From Dacryopinax spathularia (taxonomy: Eukaryota; Basidiomycota; Dacrymycetes; Dacrymycetales; Dacrymycetaceae): DNA of 64,000 nucleotides. The position numbers were made by a program, and so were the translations under genes. Numbering within the stretch: the stretch's first letter is position 1; every line of letters starts with the position of its first letter. Below, in pieces: positions 12,785-24,100 of the stretch. Below the pieces are notes generated by a model. That model ran no database searches. It saw only the letters and a program-made list of their open reading frames with translations, and was not told the DNA's origin. Where the stretch lies: contig JBBPFI010000003.1 of assembly GCA_037974965.1 (NCBI GenBank), forward strand, positions 992,001-1,056,000, written 5' to 3'.

Positions 12785-14526
12785 TCATTGGGATTCCATT
12801 CCATCTCCTGCCTCGGCCATATGTCGCGATCGCTTCTCATGCTTTGTTCCTGGAACTGGTTTCTTCCAGCCATGGAGTCGCTTGAGCAGTTGCCAAAGCT
12901 CGGCCAGAGTCGGTACACGCCCACCCTGATAAACGTCCACCGGCTGCCAGAAGACGTAGTAAGGAACTGCGTTGACTGAGTGCACATCACGGGTACACAG
13001 ACGGATGACTTACTGCCCTTCAAGTCCTGTTTGCACCACTGACAGTTGCGACCCCTTGAGGAGCATACTAGACACTTCCCTCCAACAGTAACCACGCATA
13101 TCTCGACACAAAAGGCCCACTCCACCTCTGCTGTCGTTCCTCCAAGTGCCCTTGTTCGTCCTCGGCCTCCTTTAGGCTTGCTTGTGGGATTCTCCGATCC
13201 TTGGCAGTCTTGACACCGAAAAGGACCGTGGAGGAACTAGGCACGGCTGGTTAGCATGACATCGCCGCATATATTTCATTGTCTCACAATCAGAGTGCAC
13301 CACGCAGGATATTTGACTGCGACGGCCCCGTACTTTCTCACAACCTCCATGCTGAGAGCTTCAGGCTTGAGCGGGTGTGGCACGAAGTCGTGATAGCTTG
13401 CAGTTCTCAGTCCAGCAGAATACTTGCGAATCGTCTGCTTGATCCCGCTGATGTGCACGTACTTTTTGCGATCAACCACATCCAGGTGCACCCAATTAGG
13501 TGCATCATATACGCCGCGTCGGTAATACTCATGGCTCCGGCGATACGGATGCGCGTTAAGAGAAAGTCGAGTTGACGAACTAGATGTATGCGCTTCGTCC
13601 GCATTGCTTGTGACACTCAGTGGTGGCTCGGGATCTGCCTCTGTTTCGACTTCGTTCCCGTCCCCGGGCAGCTCGGTTGAATGCTGATCATGCGTTTCAC
13701 TACGGCGAGAAGGCGGAGTATTGGCACTGCCCTCCCCCGACTCCGTAACGTTATCGCTTCTTTCGACTGAACCGCTGTGGGCAGTCTGCCCACAATCCAT
13801 CGCATCCCGCCCCTTAGATGCTGGAGCGCTGGTGATCAAGTCCCGCCTTCTGTCCTGGCCCGAGGGAGAGCGCTCTAAGCTCTGATCTGTCCGTCTTCGG
13901 CGGTGTGGCGAGTCTTGCTCTTCAACCAGACCGCTAACCGGGCTGCTCGCATCGGAATCCTCGGTATATGCTCTCTTTCGGGTTCTTCTGGGAGCAGGCT
14001 CCGGTGTTTCCGGGACAGTTTCGATGTCTCGCGGAGATGTACTGGATCCGAAGGGCGTGGGCGCGATTTGGCTGCATCGGCCGTAGGGAGTACCACTGAT
14101 GGCCTGGCCGGTCGTCTGTCCGTCCTCATTTGTTTCCACTGCCCCCCCGGTTCTAGAGACGGCTGGCGTGCAAGGCCTGGTCTTCGTCGGCGTCGTGCCA
14201 ACTGCGCCCTGGCGCCGCGACGCCAGCAAGCCTATGAGATAGCGATCCGTTTCGCCGACCCTTCGCTGGGAACCCATCCATTGTCGCAACCTCTCCTGCT
14301 TCTTCTGTAGGTCTCGCACCACCGCTTGTCGTTGTCTTCCCTGTGAGAGAGCCAACGTCGATAGATGCCTTCGTCGGATGGGCCTCGGAATGACGACTAT
14401 GTCGGGAAGCAATCTGATCAAATCCGGCTGCCGTGCTTGGACAATGCGGTGGGCAAGGTCCAGCAGGAGTAGCAAATCGGAGTTCAATCTATCACCGGCG
14501 GCTTCACATGCTATCACGTCGTGCAT
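12785..14526 (-). CDS. Hypothetical protein with cysteine-rich C-terminus (547 aa)
   Basis: Exons 14526-13288, 13236-13014 and 12966-12785 (introns 51 and 47 bp, phases consistent). The N-terminal 90 residues are a basic, probably helical segment (LLLLLDLAHRIVQARQPD, then an Arg/Lys/Gln-rich helix). A long Ser/Pro/Arg disordered region follows. Residues about 410-490 hold a cysteine cluster arranged as C-x2-C (CQDC), FC-x3-C, C-x2-C (CLVC) and C-x2-C (CQWC), which looks like a small zinc-binding module. The tail is helical (TLAELWQLLKRLHGWKKP). No named family is recognised. It lies in tandem with, and 25 bp downstream of, the 495-residue gene, so the two are tightly packed. Confidence 0.62.
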
Positions 14527-14551
14527 GGTATAGAAGGCGCCCTATCCGCGA

Positions 14552-16198
14552 TCAATGGCAATGTCCAAACTGGATTGCGGAAGGACGTACGACGTAGAAG
14601 CCGGTTTGTCTCAGCCAATCATCCAGAACCAAAGATCCATCCGAGCCATCTGTCTTCGATGAGTCTGGCTTCATGACTCCTGCGATCAGCGTCTCCCACA
14701 TGTCGATGGGCACCAAGAGCTCCCTACTTGGCAACGCGTCCGTCCATTGCATGCACCTAGCCCACGATTGTTCGGGAAGATCGTCTACAGGAAGTAGTTC
14801 GAGAGGAATCGGGATCGCCAGAGAAGGGTAACCCTCGACCAGGCCATTAAGGGTGCGCAGGAGTGAATCGAGAAGGCCAACCATCTTCTGACTCGGAGGT
14901 ACATGAGCGATGTGGCATTGAATAAGGTAAGCGGTCTGGCGTAGCAATGGTTCAACTAGGGATGGTGGAAGCATGGAATTGGGTTACTCACCATCTGGTC
15001 ACAAGCATAATGAAGGTACAGCTCTACACTGGTCCGTCTCCCATCTGCTTGCCATCTGGGCTCGTCAAGAAGTCGTTTTATGATGTCCGGGCCGAATTGA
15101 GAGTCAAGAATTGCATGAGCGTATTCCATTCTTGCCCCCATGTACGCTTCATCATCTTCCAAAATCCAGTCATTGGTGACTGCAGGGTGCCCATAGGTGT
15201 TCCATGCGCTGTCAAAGATGCTTGGCGTTCGACCCAGAGCAAAGGCCCGAAAGGCCGTCGGTGTGCAAGCAGCATCTAAGAGTGACTTTGTGCGGTCGAT
15301 GTTGTAGAGTATGCAGACTTTCTTCATCGTCGACTGATCCGTGAGAAACCTAATTTGAAGAAAAGATGGCCATACACCGAGGGGCATGCGTTCCAAATGT
15401 TTCATGCTTGCATTCTAATGCGGTTTCAGGCCAACCCAGGGGGAAACGGCTCGACGAAGCTTACCCAGAGCCTCATGATTCGCTCAACCCATGTTCTTGC
15501 CTCAGACTCGTTTTTCTGTCTCATGATAGGAGGAGGAAGTTCCCGCAGCTGAGCCTCCACTGCTAATGCGATGATGAGGCGGCTACCCTCCGTCCAAGGC
15601 ACGCAAGCTTGGAATTCCGTGCGGCTCTTGCGATATCGGAGGTACAGACCCCCTTGATCATCTTGATAAGGCGGTAGTGCGTCGTTCGAGCAAGGGTCTG
15701 TGCCATCGAGGAAGGAGAATGCCATTCTGTACTCTTTGGGCACGAGACTCCAATCGAGGCCCGCGACTAGACCTCTTGGTAGGCTCGCACCGGCTCCGCA
15801 GAGCGACTGACAATCCGACAGGAAGTCATTAATGCGGTCTCGAAATGAGGTGGGCCAGGGGGCTAGTCCTAAGTATGCATAGCACCTTAGCAACACCGTC
15901 TAGTGACATGTTACTCCGAAAGCACTGATCCAAGTAGCATATATGCACCCACCAGTTTTGGCGCCCAAAACTCCACCTCCGCAGCCATCCCTTTGTGCAT
16001 GTCGGGCCCCGATATTGCCTTGGACTCCTCTTCCCAAACCCCTTCCCAAAATCGTATGATATCTTCCGAGTAGGCATCGATGGTCTTCTTGACTGCAGGT
16101 CGTACCTCGGAGGCGCAGTCGCCGAGCCAAGACGGCCGAGTCGCGGTGCCGATATGCGGATCTTCAATCTCCAGGACGACTTTCTTGCCTGCTGTCAT
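14552..16198 (-). CDS. Hypothetical protein (495 aa), divergent partner of the helicase
   Basis: Exons 16198-15953, 15899-15465, 15414-14992 and 14935-14552, with introns of 53, 50 and 56 bp, all phase 0. The product is globular and largely helical, with many Trp/Leu/Phe residues (FWEGVWEEESKA, CYAYLGLAPWPTSF, AYLIQCHIAHVPP) and no low-complexity tracts. I do not recognise the fold. It is transcribed away from the PIF1-like helicase, sharing a 247-bp intergenic region. The upstream reading in another frame (DAPYARLNTEDYRHAYRTL) also has coding character, so the true N-terminus may be longer and include a further exon. Confidence 0.58.
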
Positions 16199-16445
16199 AA
16201 CATCCAAGCATCAAGAAGGTTGCGGCGTAGTGTTCGGTAGGCGTGTCTGTAGTCTTCAGTGTTAAGACGTGCATATGGTGCATCTTCGTCGAGTAGGCAC
16301 ACTCAGGCTGCTGTTCAGGTTGGTCGTCCGTCGAGTCAAGCGGAGGCAAATGCTTGGGGTCCATCGATGTCATTATTATTCAAGTTATCCACGATCTCCT
16401 TTCTCCTTCTCTACAATCATCGCCACCTCCACTATCCGGGTGCAA
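16199..16445. promoter_or_regulatory. Bidirectional promoter region, helicase and 495-aa gene
   Basis: A 247-bp gap between two divergently transcribed starts. It must hold both core promoters, unless an upstream exon of the minus-strand gene occupies part of it. No specific motif could be assigned. Confidence 0.4.
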
Positions 16446-18781
16446 ATGGCTCCCTCTCGAGCAGTTTTGCGGTCTCTTCGTCGACGAGATGTAGCTCTGT
16501 CAAGACGGCCAGCTGATTCTCAAATTCGTGCACCACTCGACCTATCATTTCCCGCTGACGACCCTTCAAGAGCTCCGACTCACCGTTCAGGCGCTGTTCC
16601 AACTTCTGGAGGGTCGAGCCAAAACCGCAACAGCCTTGGCAGGGATGACTGTCCCGCCCAAGTCGCACCTGCTCATCCTCAAAAGGTTCACTTCGCCTCT
16701 GCGCCAAAACCGAAAGCCGCTCCGAGAAAAAGGCGGTCTTTACAGACACTTAGATCATGCTTGAAGCCATTGTCAGCTGGTACTCGCCCCAACTCTTCCA
16801 CTATCACAGAAGATCGTGCCCGTCCTCGTCCGGCGACAGGGGCTCCGCGCTCATTCCGAAGCTCTCCCGATCCGCCGCCTCAAGACAGCCCTATTCAGTC
16901 TTCGCCGGTCGTTCCGCCTGTGACCGGTTGTATCCGTGGTGCAGACGGTGACTTCCCCGCCAATGCCTCACTCAATGCCGAGCAAGCATACATTTACAAT
17001 CTTACTGTGAAAGGACTCAATGTCTTCTTTACCGGCCCCGCAGGTCAGCCTGACATTTATACCAGCGTTGCATTCTGCTCATCATATCCTATCAGGTAGC
17101 GGAAAGACATTACTACTACGTTCAATCGTCAGCGGCTTGCGAGAAGGACGTTACAAATATCGCCCGGATGCCGTTGCGGTGACGGCCACCACTGGACTGG
17201 CTGCTTTCCATATAGATGGTCGGACTATATACAGCTGGGCTGGACTCACCGGCCGAGAAGAGTCGGCGGAGGAGATGTTTGCTTCCATTGCGGGGAGTGG
17301 ACAGAAAGTAGCGCGATGGATGGCCACAGAGGTTCTCGTCATTGACGAAAGTGCGCGATTCCCTTTGCCATCGTCTTAGCTGACGAGACAACAGTTTCCA
17401 TGCTCCCTGCCTATTGGTTCGATGCTTTGGCGGAAGTGGCAGTTCGAATCAGGAAGAAGTATGTGGCGTTCGGTGGCATTCAGGTACGCATCGATTGGCG
17501 AAGGTTGCGACATTCTGATGACTCGTTCAGCTCATCATTTCGGGCGACTTCTTTCAACTACCTCCGGTCAGCGAAGACAATGATCCTCTCAGGCTGGCTT
17601 TCGAAGCTCGTTCATGGCGCGCTGCATTACCTCATCAATACAAGCTCACCCAGATTTTTCGACAATCTGATGTTGGTGCGTGTGTATCCCATCTCATTAT
17701 TCGAGGCTCTAGAGATCTCCTAGCGTTCCAAACACTCCTTAACGAGGTCCGCGTGGGCCTGGTATCGGATCGTACTGATATGATCCTGAGACAGCTTGAT
17801 CGTAAGGTCAAGTACCCAGATGGTCTGGGCCCAGTGCAACTGTGCGTGATAATCCGCGCCAACATGGGAGATTGCTCTGACCGCAATCTAGCTTCGCTAC
17901 ACAATTCAAGGTGCGGCAAGCTAACAATGAAGCGCTAGAACGATTACCTTTTGTGGAGCACGTGTACCGTGCAGTAGACCGTGTGGAGGAAGCTTCGAAT
18001 CGCCGTCGCCTGGAACCGCGTTTTCGCAAACTCAAGGCACTAGCAACTCTCTCGTTGAAGGAGCAAATGCCTGTCAGGCTGTTGCGAAATGTACCGGGCA
18101 ACCCTCACCTCGTCAATGGCCGCCTCGGCTTCATCCTGGGGTTCAAGTCTTTGTCAGAATGGTCTGCGGCAGGTGAACAGTGGGAGCCAGCAGCGACACC
18201 GCCGGCTGGCGGTTGGCAACGACCTATTCGACATGATCTGAAGGACCTCGATTGCATCTTTCCGGTGGTTAGCTTCCCAGCCAGAGGGAACCATCCGGAG
18301 CTGGTCGTGCTGATCACGCCACTCGACTGGTACGTCTATGGCTATCACAGTCGATCGGTGGGCGGTTGGCGAACACAGGTAACTTATACTTCGGTTGCCT
18401 TGGAATGTTATTCCCTCTCTCACAGGATCTAGATCCCTCTAGACGCCGCCTATGGGTTCACACATCATGGGGCTCAGGGCCAAACTCTGAGCCGAGTTTG
18501 GGCCGATATGGGCGGTATCTGGGAAGATGGTTTGCGCAATTATCTCGCAGCTATGGAAGACCACTGATATTCTGACACGAGGCCAAGCATACGTGGTCCT
18601 CTCGCGTGCTTCGTCTTTGTCTGCTTTGCAAGTGACGGGTTACGAGAGGGGGAAAGTATGCCTGGGTCCACCTCCATCCCGTCTTCCCTCGGTGATTAAC
18701 TTCACTCATCAGATCCGCGTCAACCCGAAGGTTGTGGCATTCGACGCAACCCTGTCTGTATGTCCTGTCGAGGCTGTTTGA
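16446..18781 (+). CDS. PIF1-like ATP-dependent DNA helicase (661 aa)
   Basis: Eight exons with fully consistent phase: 16446-17043, 17096-17350, 17395-17483, 17531-17675, 17724-17841, 17892-18378, 18433-18495 and 18551-18781. Walker A (GPAGSGKT, about residues 197-204) is created exactly at the first splice junction. Walker B is LVIDEISML (about 280-288). Motif III is SGDFFQLPPV (about 318-327). Later blocks include LTQIFRQSD, HLVNGRLGFI, AYGFTHHGAQGQTL (about 570-583) and GQAYVVLSRA (about 596-605). These are superfamily 1B helicase motifs, which unwind DNA 5' to 3'. The N-terminal 180 residues are basic and disordered. No Rep or HUH domain is present, so it is not a Helitron protein. Copies of this type are often accessory or subtelomeric in fungi. 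The last intron begins GTTTGG, a weak donor. Confidence 0.85.
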
Positions 18782-19127
18782 GGGATAGAGACATTTCCTT
18801 TCATCATTGTAAACTGTATCATCCTTCCATATGGGCTGTATAGACTGTCATGGAGCACTTGTTCCAATGCGTTCTCCACAACACGCCTTGCCTTATAAGG
18901 CAATGATAAAGGGGCTGATGAGCCAGCACAGCGGATAACAGCCCGCGTTGCACCGCCCCACATCTCAGCGTTCCGCATGGTATCAAGGAAAGCCTCCGGT
19001 CCCAGGCGCGTCAAACACGGGTAGAGGAAGTCACCGTCGTCCTCAAAACCGCGGTATGGATGCGTGACACACGACCTTGGTCCCAACGACTCTGGGGAGG
19101 CAAGCACTATCGATCGCTGGCAAGTTC
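18782..19127. other. Intergenic between helicase and deaminase-like gene
   Basis: This probably contains the upstream region of the deaminase-like gene, and perhaps its true first exon, because the paralogue at 24101-26768 has about 75 extra N-terminal residues. An open minus-strand frame also crosses here (see rejected items). Confidence 0.4.
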
Positions 19128-21323
19128 ATGGCCGTCCCCCTGGAGCGCAACTCTTTCTCCGAGCTAGACGCCATGGAAGCGGCCGCTCTCCTCACCAGAG
19201 TGCTAGCATATCTCGACAGTTACGCATCGCAACCGACTCCTGGTCCTGCAGCCTTCACGGAAAAGCCGCCCTACCTAACCACTACACCGTCTGCATCCAT
19301 GGTTCCGAGATACGAGCCTTCTCCTCTGCTAGCCTTTGCATCACTGCGCGTAGCGGATCCCGCCAACTGCAAGCCATACAGTTTAGCGGGGGTTCAGGCC
19401 ATTCTGCCGGGTCCGCGGCTGGCACTGGTCGCGGTGAACATCACGGAAACCACGGACCTCCTCAATCTCGCAACCAATAAGCACCGGACAGCGTCTGGAC
19501 CGGGTGGGTCTATTCCCTTGGTTGGGCGCGATCGACAATCTCATACCATACAGAGCTGCTGGGGGAGTCTCTGCGAAGCCCTTGTGATACGCCCTCTGTG
19601 ATATGGACAGTGGAGGAAGAGGTAGCACAGACAGAGCAGGACATCGGAAGTGGCGAGGTTAGCCTAAACACTAGGTGAGTTTCAAATCTACCTGAGCAAA
19701 GACATCACTTACTGGTGCTAGACTAGGGATATGCACCTCGCGGGATCCGGCGAGTTTCTGTCAACTCGCCATCAACTACCTACACTCAGACTCCTCAACC
19801 TCTCCCATGCATCGCCTGACAGACGAGTCAGTATGGTTAGTTATGAGGTCATTCAGATGGACCATACACTCATTGGTCAATCAGGCGGGTCGCCAGATTT
19901 ACAGTCGGGAGCCACATCAGCGATCTGTGCCGACACGTCCGTGACGTTCAAGACTCGTGCCTCGTGCCACTACCGGGAGTCCTACGTTCTTGGTCTCCAG
20001 GAGAGCATGTCAATGAGGCCGTACTGGATGCGTATCTGGTCGAGCTACCCGATGGGGCCTGGCTCTATGCCCAGCAGAAAGCCCAGCGTCATATCTGGCT
20101 TGGTATGCGGGACCCAAACTCGCATATAAGTGGGTCCAAGGTAGCTGTGTTTGGCCCAAGGACATACATATATTGGGCGCAGCTTTTGGCATGTCTTCTC
20201 GACGAGATATCCTGCGATGCATTGTTCCTCGGTTTATATGACTGCACGCCTGTCTACCATCCTGCAAGGCAAGAGCTTTGTATCGCTTGCAGGACCATGA
20301 ATCCAGCCTGGACCATGTCAAGGAGCGGTATGCGCCCTCCATTGCCGACGATGGAGGGTACAGAAAAGCTACTGCGGCGGGCGGCCAAGACTCTCTTCGC
20401 ACGCCTGGAGGTTTTGTGGGCTTTGGTGTACCACATCACCACTCCATCTAGCGACAAGAGGGAAGGCGTGCTGCAAACGCTCTTGACTAGCAAAATGATT
20501 GGCCTTGATGCACACATCCGATTCTTCTTCCGTAAGCCTCAGACACGAAGCGCCCCTTGTACAAGCCTGACCCTTTTTAGTGCAAGACGCAGAATCGGCG
20601 TCGAACCCGCCATCAAATCCCCTCTTAGAGCACATCTATCGCCTAGTGTTCTATCTGTCGGCTGGAAGAAGCTTCGCCACTCATTATAGGGATTTGCCTG
20701 TCGATCTCAAGCACCGTCCCCTCTCTACGACAGTCGTGCGAGGTCATATTGCCGCTGCGGTCCACCGACCATTCACGCCCGCAGTCCTCAGAGGACTCCA
20801 GAAAGTCATCGCCAGAGGTGCAGGCATTCGCGTCTCGCTTCTTGATGATCTCACATACCACCTGCAAGCGTTCGGTACGGGCGTCATCACCAGCAGGATC
20901 CACGCGGAGAGCGTTGTTTTGGCCGTCCGCCGTTTGCCTCCCCAGCCCAGTTTATGCTCCGGAAGTTGTATACACGAGGATGGCCGATGTCTCCTGTACA
21001 AAACTCTTTGTAACCATACAATAGGTCTGCATCCGTTCACGGTCAGTCCACAGTGGGGAGAAAGCGCAAGCACACTGACGCCGAAGCAGAACGTCGTGGT
21101 ACAAACTTTCGGGTCGCCAGAAGGCAAGCAGCAGCGCCACTGTGCCATTTGCAAATGGCTTTCCATACCCGTCACGGCCCGGCCGCCGACGCTCGAAGGA
21201 CTGGGAGAATACACCCCCTGTAGGCCCTTTGGCCTCCAAAAGGAGGAAGAGGATGCGCTGATCACAGCACTGTTGCTCACCTGCTTTTCTTACGCCGAAC
21301 GGCTGTGGCCGAACGGACGTTGA
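19128..21323 (+). CDS. Deaminase-like protein A (HAE and CxxC signature, 670 aa)
   Basis: Exons 19128-19503, 19554-19674, 19722-19847, 19885-20531 and 20581-21323. Phases agree and one intron is 37 bp. The first 480 residues are helical, with no named domain. The C-terminal part holds I-HAE-S (20901-20909), then CSGSC (20955-20969) and a CAIC pair (21141-21152). These are followed by FGLQKEEEDALITALLL. HAE plus a later CxxC is the zinc-site signature of the cytidine-deaminase fold: His and two Cys bind zinc, Glu is catalytic. The protein at 24101-26768 shares the same order of blocks. The closest family I know is the OTT_1508-like deaminases, expanded in Agaricomycetes, but that link is inference. 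The ATG at 19128 may be internal. Confidence 0.6.
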
Positions 21324-21649
21324 CCTTGCGGGCAAGGTCGTCCCGGATTCATCATTCGCTCGAGTTCCGTAGATTATGTTGTACTGAAATGATTGCCGCG
21401 GACGCGGACGGAGGGTCCTGGAACGGATTGTTGTAATACTATTTGTTTTCTGGAGGATTCAATTGCAGTCAGGTTGGCCGTGAACCAGCCCCTTCATCGT
21501 CGAGCTGGGGTAGCCGCCCTGAGTCGTCAGGTTGGCCGAGCACCAACCTCTTCGTCGTGGACTCAGGGTAGCCGCCCTGAGTTGTGTGTACGTTTGGGCC
21601 ACACCTTCACCTATGGCTTTGGGACATTACGAGGTAGAGCACTAGGGAA

Positions 21650-22585
21650 CTTGGGATCTTAGGATGTTGGGATGTTGGGATGTTGGGATGTTGGAATCTT
21701 GGAATCTTGGGGTCTTGGGATCTTGGGACCTTCGGTTTTTGGAGCGAATGGTTTGACCACTTCCGTGGCCTCTTGCGCCGAACCGAGGTAGCCGCCCGTG
21801 CTTTTCACCTCATCTGGCCCACTTCCACCTCTGTTACATCCAGTACGTCGCCAAGGCCAAGGGCGGTGTCGATCCGAGATCGACACTGTCCCTTTCCATC
21901 TATAATCCTTCCCGCACTCCCTCCCCCATGCTCTGGGCGCTCGCAGATGGTGTCGATCCGAGATCGACACTGTCGCTTTCCATCGACGAGCACTTGGGAA
22001 CTTGGGATCTTCGGAAGTTGGGATGTCGGGATCTTGGGATCTTGAGATCTTGGGATCTTGGGATCTTGGGATCTTGGGATCTTTGGTTTTTGGAGCGAAT
22101 GGTTTGACCACTTCCGTGGCCTCTTGCGCCGAACCGAGGTAGCCGCCCCTGCTTTTCACCTCATCTGGCCCACTTCCACCTCTGTTACATCCAGTACGTC
22201 GCCAAGGCCAAGGGCGGCGGCCATCCGAGATCGACACTGTCTCTTTCCATCTATAATCCTTCCCGCACTCCCTCCCCCATGCTCTGGGCGCTCGCAGATG
22301 GTGTCGATCCGAGATCGACACTGTCGCTTTCCATCGACGAGCACTTGGGAACTTGGGATCTTCGGATGTTGGGATGTCGGGATCTTGGGATCTTGAGATC
22401 TTGAGATCTTGGGATCTTGGGATCTTGGGATCTTGGGATCTTGGGATCTTCGGACCTTTGGTTTTTGGAGCGAATGGTTTGACCACTTCCGTGGCCTCTT
22501 GCGCCGAACCGAGGTAGCCGCCCGTGCTTTTGACCTCATCTGGCCCACTTCCACCTCCGTTACATCCAGTACGTGGCCAAGGCTA
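21650..22585. repeat. Large direct repeats (351 and 375 bp spacing) with an 8-bp microsatellite
   Basis: Three copies of a long unit begin at a shared block (GGAGCGAATGGTTTGACC) at 21741, 22092 and 22467. Each is preceded by a variable run of the 8-mer TTGGGATC and followed by a block beginning TCTTGCGCCGAACCGAGG. The first two copies also contain the 21-bp inverted repeat of the neighbouring 85-bp array; the third merges into that array. ORFs predicted on either strand here are translations of the repeat and are not genes. Confidence 0.88.
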
Positions 22586-22590
22586 AGGAC

Positions 22591-23440
22591 GGTGTCGATC
22601 CGAGATCGACACTGTCGCCTTCCATCGATAATCCCTCCCGCCCTCCCTCCCCCATGCTCTTAGGCGGTCGAAGATGGTGTCGATCCGAGATCGACACTGT
22701 CGCCCTCCATCGATAATCCCTCCCGCCCTCCCTTCCCCATGCCCTTAGGCGGTCGAAGATGGTGTCGATCCGAGATCGACACTGTCGCCCTCCATCGATA
22801 ATCCCTCCCGCCCTCCCTTCCCCATGCCCTTAGGCGGTCGAAGATGGTGTCGATCCGAGATCGACACTGTCGCCTTCCATCGATAATCCCTCCCGCCCTC
22901 CTTCCCCCATGCCTCTAGGCGGTCGAAGATGGTGTCGATCCGAGATCGACACTGTCGCCCTCCATCGATAATCCCTCCCGCCCTCCCTTCCCCATGCCTC
23001 TAGGCGGTCGAAGATGGTGTCGATCCGAGATCGACACTGTCGCCCTCCATCGATAATCCCTCCCGCCCTCCTTCCCCCATGCCTCTAGGCGGTCGAAGAT
23101 GGTGTCGATCCGAGATCGACACTGTCGCCCTCCATCGATAATCCCTCCCGCCCTCCCTTCCCCATGCCCTTAGGCGGTCGAAGATGGTGTCGATCCGAGA
23201 TCGACACTGTCGCCCTCCATCGATAATCCCTCCCGCCCTCCTTCCCCCATGCCTCTAGGCGGTCGAAGATGGTGTCGATCCGAGATCGACACTGTCGCCT
23301 TCCATCGATAATCCCTCCCGCACTCCTTCCCCCATGCCTCTAGGCGGTCGAAGATGGTGTCGATCCGAGATCGACACTCTCGTTTTCCATCTATATCTCT
23401 CCTGGATTCAATCTGGCACGCTCCGGCGCGCTCTTGTGCG
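22591..23440. repeat. 85-bp minisatellite array, 10 units, each with an inverted repeat
   Basis: Units start at 22591, 22676, 22761, 22846, 22931, 23016, 23101, 23186, 23271 and 23356, an exact 85-bp period. Each unit contains GTGTCGAT-CCGAG-ATCGACAC, a perfect 8-bp inverted repeat around a 5-nt centre. Between these sits a pyrimidine-rich tract (ATCCCTCCCGCCCTCC). Units differ by only a few substitutions, which suggests recent amplification or homogenisation. Three more perfect copies of the inverted repeat lie upstream at 21866, 21950 and 22301. Confidence 0.92.
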
Positions 23441-23480
23441 CTTCCAAACGGTGTGGAAGGGCGATGGCGAGGATGCCTGG

Positions 23481-23680
23481 AGGTAGAGGCCTTGGGATGA
23501 AGATATCTTGGGATCTTAGGAAGTGACTTTAGTGGCACAAACGAGGGTGCCGATCCGAGGTCGCATCGATTGCTGCAGGTAGAGTCTGTGGGATGAACAT
23601 ATCTTGTGATGTGAGGATGTGGGAATTTCGGGGCACATACGAGGGTGCCGATCCGAGGTCGGACCTGAGTTTCTCGCAGT
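23481..23680. repeat. About 96-bp tandem repeat, related copy at 37737-37850
   Basis: Two units, starting at the shared word AGGTAGAG at 23481 and 23577, followed by a partial unit. Each carries GGGATGAA...ATCTTG and ACGAGGGTGCCGATCCGAGG. The latter resembles a decayed half of the inverted repeat in the adjacent 85-bp array. The same sequence occurs on the opposite strand at 37737-37850. Confidence 0.75.
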
Positions 23681-24100
23681 ATACTAATCCTCCTCCTCGA
23701 TCGCACTATCATACTGCCGTACATGTTATTCCAGTAGTGAATGTGTGGATCAGAGGTGGCCACTTCCCCACGAGCCACTGGTGTCTTCCTATACAATTGC
23801 TGCGGATATCAGGTAGTATGGAGCTTAGGAATCAACTCACTTCAAGAGATGTTGATCGTGTGTCGGAGAGAGCACACTATCGGCCTCTTGCGCTAAGTGA
23901 TACCTATCCGCAGAAGCCAAGTGGCTTTCAGGTGGACGAGGGCGAAGAGAATAAGGGGGGAGCAATCAAGTGATCTGCTCTATAAACGCTGACAGGTAGC
24001 GCCCAAGGTGTTAAAAGTGCGTGAATTGTCAGCAGGATTGCGACGTATCTATCTATTGACGTGTTGGCGTGGGTAGTTCAATCTGTATTCCGAAACCCAA
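23681..24100. other. Spacer between repeat array and deaminase-like gene B
   Basis: About 420 bp with no coding frame of good character and no further repeat unit. It is the 3' flank of the minus-strand gene. Confidence 0.4.

Noticed and set aside
16446-18781. Helicase as part of a Helitron
   Set aside because: No Rep/HUH nuclease domain, no Helitron-type terminal hairpin, and the N-terminus is a disordered basic region.
18709-19107. Open minus-strand frame overlapping the helicase end and the deaminase-like upstream region
   Set aside because: It has fairly good amino-acid composition but overlaps coding sequence at one end, has no ATG in a sensible place and no recognised motif. It could still be an antisense or small gene.
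19885-20131. Resemblance of this segment to the start of a Ulp1-type protease (DEVINAYLELL-like words)
   Set aside because: No catalytic His-Asp-Gln-Cys follow, and the region aligns better with the helical part of the paralogous deaminase-like protein B.
22591-23440. CRISPR-like regular repeat array
   Set aside because: The whole 85-bp unit is repeated with no unique spacers, the host is a eukaryote, and no cas-like genes are present. It is a minisatellite.
21659-23796. Long minus- and plus-strand ORFs with repeated KIPRSQDP-like or SWDLGIL-like words
   Set aside because: They are translations of the tandem repeats in several frames and have no independent coding signal.
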